A stretch of 64,000 bases of DNA from assembly GCA_947683625.1 (NCBI GenBank), contig CANTUR010000623.1, positions 819,001 through 883,000 of the forward strand. Direction: 5' to 3'. This stretch comes from Mallotus nudiflorus (taxonomy: Eukaryota > Streptophyta > Magnoliopsida > Malpighiales > Euphorbiaceae). Below are positions 34,807-45,553 of the stretch, one piece after another (position 1 is the first letter of the stretch; each line of letters begins with the position of its first letter). The notes below the pieces were generated by a model. It was not told where the DNA came from and did no database searches. It was given only the letters and a program-made list of their open reading frames with translations. The position numbers and the translations under genes are program-made.

Positions 34807-35400
34807 TCACCTTGGCAATGGAAACACTTTCCCTTTCCTTGCTCTTCCTTCATAATGGTCTGGCCCTTATTTTTGGCTATGCCACTTGTGGGCTTGACAA
34901 CACTTGTCTTACCTTTCTTCTTCTTAGTCTCACTAAAAGTGGCAATAAGTGCAACCTCTTTCCCTTTGCTCCCTTGGAAAGCCTTTTGGGCTGTTACGAG
35001 CATGTTTAAAAGCTCCGCAAGAGTGCACTCTATCTTATTCATATGGAAGTTAGTAATGGTTTTCCCAAAAGATTCAGGAAGGGATTGAAGATTAAGTCCA
35101 CTTGGAGGTGGAAGTCCATTATGAAGTCTAGACTCTCTATCTCCTCCATTGATCTAATCATGGAGTTCACATTAGCTCCCACTTCTTCTCCCTCCCTCAT
35201 CTTAGCACGAAAAAGCCACTTAGATATCTCATATCTAGCTGTCCTACTTTGCTCACCAAATAACTCTTGCAGGTGAAGTAGGATTTCCTTTGCAGTAGTG
35301 TACTTCTCATGTTGCCGATGGATTTCGGTGCTCATGGAAGCCCAACATGCTTCCATATCATCATCCTTCCATTCATTTAAAGTGATTTGCTCCTCTTAGG
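34807..35400 (-). pseudogene. gag of element C, ending inside the zinc knuckle
   Basis: The reading MEACWASMSTEIHRQHEKYT, TAKEILLHLQELFGEQSRTA, RYEISKWLFRAKMREGEEVG (35356-35039) is a copia UBN2-type gag. The next frame (35042-34773) gives CTLAELLNMLVTAQKAFQGS, a Lys-rich part and GKCFHCQGE, the first half of a CCHC knuckle. The His and last Cys never come: the frame runs straight into integrase (SFEKFKEFK). Protease is therefore missing entirely. An upstream Glu/Asn-rich part (NEWKDDDMEAC) marks the gag N-terminal side. Confidence 0.83.
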
Positions 35401-36300
35401 AAGCATTTTGGGAAAGTGGTTCGGGTGGGCTTTTTTTTAATACATAAAGTATCTTTTTGGAAGCTAAAACAACTTTTCGATTCTTTAGCCAATCAATAAA
35501 ATTAGGGCTCATGAGTCTATGTTGGTCAAGTATGATCCTGAGTGGGTTTGATGATCTCATATTATCAAGTTTCTATGAAAGGTAAGAAGATTAATTAGTT
35601 ATATGACATTGTTATTTTACCATTTGATTTAGTCTTTAATCATAATGGCCTCTCACTAACTTGGTGAATCCTACACTTCCAAATTTGGAAACAGAAATCC
35701 CTTATTGGATGGATTTCTAGTGGGTGATGGAATTCGTAATGGGCCGCTAATATTCCTCAGGTAAACATTGCCATTCTTGGAATAATAGTTCTCATTAAGT
35801 GGATAACTCTTATAAATCACATCTTATATGAGATTCCATCAATCCAGCTCTTAATGTTATAGGCCTTAGGTACACATTGCCATTCTTGGCCTTTGGCATT
35901 AGTTAGGTCTACACCACTGGATTAGTGAAATGTATGGATTTGAACACTACAAACCTTAGGTACTCATATTTACCATTCTTCGCCCATAATGTATCCATGC
36001 ACCCATAACATCTCATGCTTAATAATAATACTACATGAATCTCTTGGGCCTTATGTACACCCCTATGTATCCATAGCCAATGTACACAAACCCAAAACCA
36101 TGCAAGTTATTACTCCAATGGAGTGCTTAGACCTAAATTTAGTTTGGAAGGTTTTTGATTTTTTATTATTAAGGTCTCACTTTGCACATTAGTTGGTTTC
36201 GATTATATATATCTCATACATACATGGCATGGCATCTATTCATAGATACATATCACATATGCATATAGCATGTTACAATATATATATATACACACATAGA

Positions 36301-36752
36301 ACATGCACAATGGATGCACAAATAAGGAGTGATCTTGGGCCTTTCTTAAGCCTATTCTAACTCTTATAATATGTTACAAATAGGCCTAGCCTAATAAAAG
36401 CCTTCAAGTCATGAACACCTTTATCACCATCTCTAAAGGACTTGATCTATGTCACTAAAGGTTGAATGAGCCACCATCTTGAGCACTTCAAGTCCAAATT
36501 ATAACTCTTATATATATATACATAAAACATGCACAATGGATGCACAAATAAGGAGTGATCTTGGGCCTTTCTTAAGCCTATTCTAACTCTTAGAATATGT
36601 TACAAATAGGCCTAGCCTAATAAAAGCCTTCAAGTCATGAACACCTTTATTACCATCTCTAAGGGACTTGTTCCATGTCACTAAAGGTTGAATGGGCCAC
36701 TATCTTGAACACTTCAAGTCCAAATTATAACTCTTGTAATTTATATTCAATT
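36301..36752. repeat. 226-bp direct tandem duplication in the leader of C
   Basis: Two units, 36301-36526 and 36527-36752, differ at only a few bases (for example ATCACC/ATTACC and AAAGGACTTG/AAGGGACTTG). It is much better preserved than the surrounding element, so the duplication is younger than the insertion or has been homogenised. Confidence 0.85.
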
Positions 36753-36809
36753 CTTTGCATACCAAGGCAAATATTACATCCTAAATCTATGTAATCAACA
36801 TTTAATTAC

Positions 36810-36810
<1 letters not shown>

Positions 36811-36874
<64 letters not shown>

Positions 36875-36888
36875 AATAAATAAATAAA
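36811..36888. repeat. (TAA)n then (TAAA)n microsatellite
   Basis: About 19 TAA units followed directly by about 5 TAAA units. The change of unit without a break suggests slippage started from a single interruption. Confidence 0.95.
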
Positions 36889-37234
36889 TTATTATTACAA
36901 AATATAGGATGTAAACTAAGCCCATAATCATTCCTTGCATGTATGACAAGCAAACATATAATAAAATATGATTATTGCATGTTATAATTAATTTGCAAGG
37001 CATAGAAAAAAAGTTGAAAAATGTTGTCCACAGGAATACATGGGTGTGTCTGCCCTATCCAGAGATGGCAGATTGATACACGGCCTAGAACATGGGTGTG
37101 TCTAGCTACTATCTCACAAACATAACATTTTTTGCATTTTAAGTATCTTTAGTCACAACTCTTGTAACTAACAATAAGTATAATCATAACTCTTGTAATT
37201 ATTATAACATTTAGTATGTAAATTATGTGATTTT

Positions 37235-37247
37235 GGCTCTAATACCA
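37235..37247 (-). other. Primer binding site of element C (tRNA-iMet)
   Basis: Reverse complement of GGCTCTAATACCA is TGGTATTAGAGCC, one base different from the standard site, placed 2 bases inside the LTR end at 37250. Confidence 0.9.
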
Positions 37248-37249
37248 CT

Positions 37250-39662
37250 TGAAGGAATCAGTTACACACACTGGAATATGAGTGGAAGCGTGGTGTGAGC
37301 ATAAAACTAGTTAGGATAAATTTCAAAAATTTTTCCTAGTATATAACCCTTGCATGAAGGCAAGCATTCAAAAACCACCAAGATCACAACACATTGAATT
37401 TACATAACTAATTACTTTCATGCTTAATAGACAACATAAATCAAAGATTCATAAAACAACCAAAGCATAAAGCATGGTAGGAGACCTACATCTAGAGTTT
37501 AGTAACACTTACAAACTCCAAAAGTCAGTAGGATGCTCGATAGGCTTTAGGAAATGGTTAATGCAAATCTACAAGGTCCTAGCTCCCTAAGTGTGAAGCC
37601 TCTAGTTTGAAACATACAAGTGGCATGGGAATGACTCTAAGCTATTGAAGAATCTCTACCCATAAGCTATTATTTGTTGGTGACCCAAAAGCTTGCTAGA
37701 GCTCCTCTCCTTGCTTGGATGATGTAGGATTTCTTGCCTTATTTAGATGTAGCCTTCACTTGCATAACTCTTCTATAAAGGATGATGACAATGGACTTAT
37801 GAAGAAACACAACTCTTGTATTTCTCACTCACACACTCACAACACTTATAAGAAAGATAAATAAAACTTAACTTTTTATTTTCTTTTTTTTTCTCTCCAA
37901 TGTAAATGGTAATTTAAGTATCAAGTGTGTAGAGAAACTCTACTAACTTAGTGTATATATGTAAGAAACTAATTTTCATATGTAGAGATTCTCCACTAAC
38001 TCAATCTCATGCATATGCTTACTTTTCACTTTAAGTGTAAAATAATCTATCTCATGCATGTAGAGATTGACTACTAACTTGAGGTGCATGCTCATGACAC
38101 ATCTCCATGTTGTTAACCAGGCAATCACATTACATGTAAAGCTATGCTTATGTGGCCTCCATGCAAGCATGATCATCACATGGTCATGCTTATATGGCAC
38201 CTCTTTTAGTAAGTGGGCTTTAGGCTTATTTAACTCTTAAATGAGCCCATCTCTGCAACATCCATTAATTAGTCTTATATGCTTTATTTAACACTTAAAG
38301 AAGGTCCATATTAATACACGTAATTGTCCAAGCCCATGCATCATCCATTAAGATATATATACAAGGCCCATCTCATGGTCCATATCCAAAGTAGTATTAT
38401 TGGCAAATAATCAATTTGGTCCTTAAACTTAATATCATATATTAAATTAAGTCCAAATTAATATTTAATAGTCCTAACCTTTGAATTAGATTTTGGGATA
38501 TGTTAGATCCCTACACAAGCAAAAATATAATTTAATTAAATAATTAAACACTTTAATTAATAATCAAATTAATAAATATCATTATCGGTGCTACTCTTAT
38601 GTGTGTGACTTAGTAAGTTCAAGTCCAAATGGCAATGGAAATAAATAATATGAACTCTTAATATTATTAAAAACTCTTTCCAAGTTAAAAATGAAAATCC
38701 CAATTAATCACATTTAGTTTCCATAAGTCTTGAATGACCCTCAGTATAGATGTCATGACTACCCAATTGGAAATGAATACCATCTGTAGATTCATAAGAA
38801 CCATAAAACATAATTACCTTACACTCAATGTCCCTTTATTTGAAGATCCCAACATCGACTAGAGTCATGGTCAATCAAACTCTAATTACCTCAATCATAT
38901 GACCTCATCTTCAGTTCAATTCTCAATAAAACATGACTTTTACTAGAAACACTTTCTAGCATTAAAAAACTTTTTAGATAAGTTAAGTTTAACCTGGCCA
39001 TGTACTTATTCATCGAGAATAACTTAGATAGCATATAATTTTATCCCGATTCACTCCAGGTAATGAATTCCATCTTGGCCAATCACTCATCTCTATATAG
39101 AACCGAGTAGAGCCACCACATGTCATATACCTATATGTGGTTAGCACAGGTATATAAGCGGTAATAAACTTTAATCAACCATAGATGGATGAAGTGTTGC
39201 CTCAAGTCAAAGGACCATATGCACCATTATGTCCTAAACAATGACTGTTGACTAAAGTGAATTTCCACGCAATCACTTATCTTATATCACTGTTTGATCC
39301 ACTTGTCATATGAGTATCCACATGTCTATTATGATAGCTCATATCAAGTTGCATGAGACTTACTACCTCCCATTATCGATATCACATATCGATAAAGAAA
39401 AATAGACAGAGGTGATAGTATATGAATTAATACAACCAATTTATTAATCTAATGACTATAAACATTTTATAGTATATATACTAAATGAATTTGTCACTCA
39501 TATTATCAACACTTGATAATAAACTCATTTAACATTATGCTAAATGGGAAACGCTCAAATAAACAAACCCTTTATCTAAATGAAAATTATATTGCCATAA
39601 GGATAAAAGTACAATGTCATTTATATTACAAGAAATGGCACTAAGGCACATCTATACTAATA
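37250..39662 (-). mobile_element. 5' LTR of element C (2413 bp)
   Basis: In minus orientation it starts TATTAGTATAGATGTGCC (the expected second base G has become A) and ends TGATTCCTTCA. It is homologous to 29843-32400 but lacks the extra segment of about 110 bp. The right target duplication GAAGG follows at 39663. Confidence 0.9.
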
Positions 39663-40760
39663 GAAGGAAGTTCCTCAAATCCATAATCGGAAGAGCAAGA
39701 GAATAGAGAAGTTATTCCATACCCATGATTTATTAAATTCATTAATCAAACACAAAGAAAAAGGTATGAGGATGTAAGGCATAAAAAAAATTCAACCAAA
39801 GAGGTATATTCGCAAATCCACTTTAGAGAGGGTAGGTTTGTTTTAAGAGGTTTGCATGTACTTAAGAAGAATAGGTTGGGAGGAATTCATGTTAAATACA
39901 AATTTGACTTATGCTAGGGTCGCATGTGAGTTTTTGAGTTATTTTAAATCTAATGAACAAACCAATGCCTTGATCTTTAGGTTGGGAAATGATACTTTTG
40001 GTTTAGGAATGTTTGAATTAAATAAAGTGTTTAAATTCCATATAAATCAATAGACTATGGTTGAATTAATAAAGATAAATTTAGAGAGAAATAATGGGAC
40101 AAATGGAAGTATTTTATGAGGCTAAATCGGCTAAAGAGTCAAGAATTCATTGTCACGCTCTTCATTATATGCATCGTTTGATAATACATACAATTTTTAT
40201 AGAAAAGAGGGTGATGTTATGGTCAAAACCACTGAATTAATGATCTTATATTGTATGGTGAATAATAGGCAACTGGACATTTTACATGCCATTGCTTTTA
40301 AATTTAAGGATGTTACTACCAAATTTTCAACTACAATTATGATAGGTGGGTTAATGATGGTGATTGTTGTATACTATGGCTATAACTTGTCCAAAATTGA
40401 TTTTGATAAGGTAAAAGGAGTTGATATGATAGGCATAATGAGATGCAATCAATGAGGCTTGTTGAGCATATGAATGGGAATTATAGGTTGGTACATAGAG
40501 TTCAAGAGCAAGCTCGAGAAGAGGAGGAAGAGGAAGAAGTTATTGAAGAGGTTGATCTAGAGCATGTAGTTGAAAGAATCGATAATTTGGAGATATAAGT
40601 TGGAGCTCTAGATGTGAATGTGTAAAGCTTAACTAATAAAGTCAAGGTTCTTAACTATAACCTCATGGTGTACTTTTAAAGATAAGGATTCATGCCTTCA
40701 TTTGATCTTTCTACACATCATGAGCCTCAAGATCCAATAATAATGATAAGTGATTGAAAA
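39663..40760 (+). pseudogene. Second ORF (env-position) of the Athila-like element, remainder
   Basis: After the GAAGG duplication the reading continues with RKFLKSIIGRARE. Words typical of the Athila post-pol ORF follow: IGWEEFMLNTNLTYARVACE, EFLSYFKSNEQTNALIFRLG, LGMFELNKVFKFHINQ (39856-40053), a second open piece (40150-40455), then a Glu run (REEEEEEEVIEEVDLEHVVE, about 40515-40570) and a coiled-coil-like end LNYNLMVYF (about 40650). Role in the element is unknown; the Glu run and coiled coil resemble the C-terminal part of such ORFs. Several stops. Whether this was ever an envelope gene cannot be told. Confidence 0.75.
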
Positions 40761-41440
40761 AGTTAATGTTTTCTAATGAATTGAATAAGCTTTGTTTTAG
40801 TTTTAAGTTCTTAAGGATTTTAAAATTTTGGTTTCTAAGTTGTTTTTATTTATAAATGTTTATGTTTTATGCTTAAGTTTCATTTGTAAGGATATTTTAT
40901 AATTTTTATTATGTTAGTTTGTTTAACTTATTTGTGTATTATATATATGTAAAGCATTAAATTATGTTTGGAAATAGTAGATTATGCAATTTGAAACTAA
41001 ATTCTTAAAAATGATGACACCTTATATTCATTTAAGATTAAAATGCATAAACATGTCAAATATAACATGTTAGACTAATTTTAAAGAATAGAACTTGAAT
41101 TACTTAATAAAATGAAGTGAACATTGTTTATGCAGAATTGTGTATACGGCACAGACAGGTCTGTGTGTGATTTTTAACACAGCTGTGTGCAAGACATTTC
41201 AATAAAAAAAGTGCTCAAATATGGTTGTGTGAGTATTTATCACACTCGTGTCCTAAGCAGACTCACTTAGACATAATTGTGTGCTTAAAGCACACAACCA
41301 TATGACTTGGCCAAAGTGGAAAATTCATTCATTCGCAAACTTGATTATATTTAACTGCATATTACTTGTAAAACACCCTCTATAATTAGCAACATTGAGG
41401 ACAATATTGATCTTAAGTGTCGGGGGAGGGCTTAATTTAG
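40761..41440 (+). other. 3' noncoding region and purine tract of the Athila-like element
   Basis: GAGGACAATATTGATCTTAA (41397) followed by GTGTCGGGGGAGGG is the sequence that ends Athila internal domains; the purine tract is 41421-41430. It is followed, not by the element's own LTR, but by LTR D1. The words GGTCTGTGTG, CACAGCTGTGTG and ATTGTGTGCTTAAAGCACAC at 41150-41300 are self-complementary. Confidence 0.7.
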
Positions 41441-41795
41441 ATCAAAATTTCAAGAATAATTAAAAATTTTTCTAATTAGCTTAGTGTCATTCCTCAAAAT
41501 TTTACTGTCCCTAAAATGGTCCAATGATGAAGTATGATTATAATTATACTTCCCCAAAAAACTCCTAAAAGGGTAAGCAGCACATTTAAGGCAAACATGT
41601 AACTTACTAGTTTGATGCTTGTCTCATGAAAATAAGACTTGATTCTATGAAAAAGGAAGCCAATTTTGACAAAATGAACATTCTTAACATGTCCAAATGG
41701 TCTAAGAACTTAAAAAATGACCTCGGTTGGACTTGTCAAAATTGCCCCAAGGAGCACCAAAAATGCGTTAGGACACATCGAAGTGCCCCATAGAG

Positions 41796-41955
41796 GGTAT
41801 GACCCATACCTAGAGGGTGTGGCATGCCCTAGGGTGAGTGGCACATGCCCCTAAGGTATGGTACGTGCCCATAGGGTATGGCACATGCCCATAGGACATG
41901 GCACACCCTAGGCGCATGGCACGGGCACTTAGGGCATATTACGTGCCCTCAAACG
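41796..41955 (+). repeat. Minisatellite in U3 of D1, units of about 20-24 bp
   Basis: Repeated variants of GGTATGGCACATGCCCATAG (five to seven imperfect copies) just before the TATA box. The units contain GGCACGTGCC-like near-palindromes. D2 has a different, GTGTGCACAC-rich run at the same place (44650-44790). Confidence 0.75.
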
Positions 41956-41983
41956 TGTGCCTAATGTGTGAAATGACCCTTTT

Positions 41984-41996
41984 GCCTATAAATAGG
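41984..41996 (+). promoter_or_regulatory. TATA box of LTR D1
   Basis: GCCTATAAATAGG, a strong plant TATA match in the middle of the LTR, as expected at the U3/R border. It points rightwards, towards D2. Confidence 0.6.
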
Positions 41997-43462
41997 ACCC
42001 TAGACCCCATTTTATAGGGGGAAAAAATACACTGAAACTATACCAAATTGAAGACTCTAGAAACCCATTTCACACATCTCTAGCATGTCTTACTCATTCC
42101 CCTAGGATTTTTAGACCAATCTTAACTAAACTAAGCCTCATCTTTGTTAAAGCACACTTTAAAGGTACATATATCTACATTCTACATGTCATTTTAAACC
42201 TCTCAATAAGGACAACTTGATCTCTACATGAAACAAAGGATTCTAAAAACATAAACACAAGCTCAGTTGAATCTGAGGACTAAACAATCATTTTTGCATG
42301 TTTATATTATTGTCTTGCATTTTTACTTTGTTGCCGCCAGTAGTTGAGAAATTGTTATGATGAGACTGGCATTCCATATGTTATTTGAATAATTTCTTTT
42401 TTTTATGATATAAAACTATCATTTTGCATTCTCTAGCTCCAAAATGTGAAAAAACATAAAAACATCATTTTTGCATTAGATCTACATTTTTCATTATCTA
42501 TACATCAATTTCATATTATAAAAATAACACTTTTATTATAAAGTTCACTTTTTTAAAGTGAATTCTACATGTCATGAATAAAAATATCATGTTTTGCATA
42601 AAGCTTGCATCTTTATTTTCAAAAATAGAAAATTGTTCACTTTTACATCATTTTTACATATTTTGCATGCTTTGTACATTTCCTTGATAAAAATCATGCC
42701 AAAACACCCATTTTTCTATTATTCAAGTAGCTTATGTGAAAAATCATCATTTTTCACATAAAGTTTGCATTTTTTATTATTTTTAAATAACTCTGTAACT
42801 CGACATGCTTAAAATCATCCTTTTTCATGCCATCTTATCAAAACTACATCCTTGTATCAAAACTGCATCTCATTTACTCTTCAATATGAAAATAAATATT
42901 TTCTATTATTTTGCATTAAAATGCATTCAATAATATGAAAATTCACATCCTCAAGGTAGAGCCTCAATTTCATGGTCCAATGATGCGATCATGCATCTTC
43001 ACTTTTTTCTCATCATTTAGGAATGTTTTTATCATTTTAGTAATCATTGAATTTTCATTTTAATAATCCTGCAAGTGTACACAACTATATGCATCTATAT
43101 GCTTATTCATAATTCATTGATTGAGCATATCTTGCCTACATGTTGTCATAGTGGATGAATGGGTGGAATCACATATAGTTGTGTTAACTCCTATTTTACA
43201 GGTGTATTCTATATTAGGACTAGATTTACATTTCCACACTTTTTTTCCTTCAAATGTATTTACTAGGAAAGCCTTATAATAATTGTAATTAATTGTTTTT
43301 ACATTTTGTTATTATCTATTATGATGTGTTAATGTTCATATACAAACTGTCATTCCAAAACTAGGTGCTATGGTAGCCATATATTAAGTATTGTATAATG
43401 AGAAATAACTAAAAAGAATATTCAATCTCCAAAACCTAGAATCTTTATTGGGGACTGTGAGC

Positions 43463-45430
43463 AACCTCTATGGCCTTATTGCTTTTGGGTAGCAGTATAT
43501 TTTTATGGAAAATTGTATGGGTCTTTCCGTTTTCGAGGGACATGGCAACTTTACCAAATAGGGACAAATGATTGGTCTCAGGGGGACGAGACGCTTTTAA
43601 TTTTGTGGAGTCGCCACCTGATTTTTAGAAAATTTAGAAAATAAAAGGACAACATCAGGTCACTTAGTGAGTATTATCCTTAGTAGAGATTTCTGGGTTC
43701 GAGGGACCACATCTACTTTTTGACTATTTCTCATTATACGATATTCGATGTATAGCTATCGCAATACCCTAGTTTCAGTAATGACAGTTTGTATAACATT
43801 CACACAGGACATCAGATTGTGAAAGATAATAAAGCTAAAAATTTAATTATTACATCATTTTCCTGATAAAATACATATAAAAAGGAAAAGATTATGGGAA
43901 ATTAAATCTAATTTGGATATGATTGATCTATAAGATTAATATTTCCATTCACACTGCTTGCTCAATTTCATGAATAATAGGATGATCATGCATGCTTGTA
44001 GTGATTATTGATGCTATGATGATGTATGACGATAATATAAAGGATGCATGAGGTCATCGTTGGACCGAGAGCATGATGACTTTATTCCGGGGTATGAATT
44101 TTTCATATTATTGGTAGTTACGATGTGATTTCATGATTTTGGAAATAAAGGATGAAAAATGATGATATGAAATGAGCATAATAAAGCATATATTATTCAC
44201 ATAGCATGCAAGATTGCCAGTCTCATCACACAAGCACAACAGTATTCCTAAATATTGGCAATAATAAAATCAAATGCAATATGAAAAAATAAATGTGCTA
44301 AAATAATTATGTGGTCCTTAGACTCGACTAAGCTAGTGTGGGGTTTTAAAGCTTTAGCTTCGAGAGATTATCAAGCTTTCCTTGTCAAGAGGTTCAAAAT
44401 GACAACAGAATGATACTAGATTGTATACCTTTGAAGCATGCTTTGATAAAGATGAGGTTTGGTTTAGTGGAAAAGGTATTTAACAACCTAAGAGAAAGGC
44501 TATAGGAGAGTAAAAAACTATCTAGAAAGCGATTTCCAATGCCTTCGATAGGACTGATTTGAGTGTGTGTGTGTGTTTCCACTTGCTCCTCCCTCCAAAA
44601 TGGGGTGTGAAGGGGTCTATTTATAAGGAAAATTGAGTAGAATAAGGTGGCGGGGGTGTGGTCATATGTGCATATTGAGAATTATGTGCATGCCACACCA
44701 AGTGTGTGTAGTCGCACACAGTGTGCACATGGTCACATGCCTGGAGAGTGGCCACGCGCGCACGTGTGTGCTCCATGCACACTTCCTGGGTTTTATTCAC
44801 TCTATTCTAAGGTTGGTTCCTAGGGTTTTTGGGCCTTCCAAATGTGTTTCTAGAGTCTATTTTGCCAAATTCGGCTTAATTTTAGCATATGACACCTAGG
44901 GGCATTTACACGCACTTCTGAGCAATACGCGCTGATCCTCAGGTTATGTTGGACCATTCTGAGACCACTTCTAATGGTTTTAGAGTCTTTTAGATGTGTT
45001 TTTAAAGTTTGTTTTATCAAAATTGATTTTCATTTTTTCATGAAGCTAGGTCTCAATCTAACAAAATGTGCACTGGCCTAATGAGCTGAGTCTTATTAGA
45101 GGATTTTTCTCAAAATAAATCTCTCATTATACCGATAATTCATATTTTGCAAGGTTAGAGAAAAACTTAATGACTCAGTGATCAATTTTGCACACTGGTG
45201 GGTTGGTAAGGTTTTCAAGGTTGCACACTTTAGAGGTGTTACAAACGAGCAGACTCTAGTCATCTTGGGGATTCATTTCATCATTAGACCTTTTTGGGGA
45301 CAGTCAAATTTGAGGTATGATAGGGATGATTCTCATTGAATGACCCGATGTCATCCTCTTACATTTTTCCTAATTTTGTAACTCCATAAACATAAAAGTG
45401 TCTCACATCCCCTTGAGACCAATCATTTGT
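43463..45430 (-). mobile_element. LTR D2 (-), same family as D1, inverted
   Basis: On the minus strand: start about 45430 (GACAAATGATTGGTCTCAAG), U3 with CCTCAAATTTGACTGTCCCC, TATA box CCTTATAAATAGACCCC (44628-44612), then GATGAGACTGGCA and GGTCCAACGATGACCTCATG, and the end with AAATCAGGTGGCGACTCCAC at about 43620-43605. That last word resembles the tRNA primer site used by Tat/Ogre elements. Start and end of the LTR are themselves inverted copies of each other over about 130 bp. The part from 43604 to 43463 would lie just beyond the primer site. Confidence 0.72.
44612..44628 (-). promoter_or_regulatory. TATA box of LTR D2 (minus)
   Basis: Reverse complement reads CCTTATAAATAGACCCC, matching D1's CCTATAAATAGGACCC at the same place in the LTR. 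It faces D1's promoter, so both LTRs would transcribe towards the shared centre. Confidence 0.6.
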
Positions 45431-45553
45431 CGTTATCTTATAAATGGAATGGATATCCCTTCTAATAAAGTTACTATGTCCCAAACATATGAATAAATAA
45501 AAAAAAGAGCATGAACACAAAAGAGTTCCACTCTCAAGTTAGATCGCTTACGG

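Larger units (their letters stand above)
35401..37234 (-). other. Leader of element C, with a 226-bp tandem duplication and microsatellite
   Basis: Long untranslated leader between primer site and gag; no reading frame of interest. ACATGCACAATGGATGCACA occurs at 36301 and 36527 and the following 220 bp are almost identical, giving a 226-bp direct tandem repeat (to about 36750) whose units are joined by a TATATATATA run. A (TAA)n run at 36811-36867 passes into (TAAA)n to 36888. Confidence 0.78.
29843..39662 (-). mobile_element. Ty1/copia element C, minus strand, with two LTRs
   Basis: A 9820-bp element flanked by the perfect target duplication GAAGG (29838-29842 and 39663-39667). Read on the minus strand: 5' LTR 39662-37250, tRNA-iMet primer site 37247-37235, a 1.8-kb leader, gag, a gag-integrase deletion join, integrase, RT, RNase H, then 3' LTR 32400-29843. 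It is inserted in the second ORF of the Athila-like element in the opposite direction. The LTRs are 2413 and 2558 bp, long for copia. All coding parts are disrupted. Confidence 0.92.
22890..41440 (+). mobile_element. Athila-like Ty3/gypsy element, split by element C
   Basis: Order on the + strand: LTR (to about 23867), tRNA-Asp primer site (23874-23891), gag, protease, RT, RNase H, integrase (to about 28915), 0.8 kb of noncoding DNA, then a second ORF interrupted by copia C (29843-39662) and resumed at 39668. It ends with a long 3' noncoding region and a purine tract (41421-41430). The tRNA-Asp site, the integrase wording and the post-pol ORF identify the Athila group. No matching 3' LTR was found. 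Every domain is broken. Confidence 0.87.
41480..43460 (+). mobile_element. LTR D1 (+), gypsy Tat/Ogre-like
   Basis: It corresponds in order to the reverse complement of D2: TCATTCCTCAAAATTTTACT with CCAATGATGAAGTATG; AAGCCAATTTTGACAAAATG; a TATA box GCCTATAAATAGGACCC at 41984; GATGAGACTGGCA at 42361; GGTCCAATGATGCGATCATG at 42980; and ATACAAACTGTCATT with ATAATGAGAAATA at 43353-43405. A segment of about 500 bp rich in CATTTTTGCAT words (42430-42900) is extra relative to D2. There is no matching second LTR in the same orientation and no target duplication that I could find. Both ends are approximate. Confidence 0.75.

Noticed and set aside
34780..35276. Overlapping + strand frames of 82, 102 and 77 codons
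   Set aside because: They are antisense to gag of element C, whose minus-strand frames show clear family motifs.
36806..37003. 65-codon minus-strand open frame ending in a run of about 18 Ile
   Set aside because: It is the reading of the (TAA)n microsatellite in the leader of element C and has no protein-like composition otherwise.
39663..40760. A viral envelope gene
   Set aside because: The ORF is in the env position, but it shows no signal peptide, membrane anchor or glycoprotein features; the Athila post-pol ORF has unknown function.
41480..43460. D1 as the missing 3' LTR of the Athila-like element
   Set aside because: It follows the Athila purine tract, but its sequence does not resemble the Athila 5' LTR (22890-23867), and it is homologous to D2 instead.
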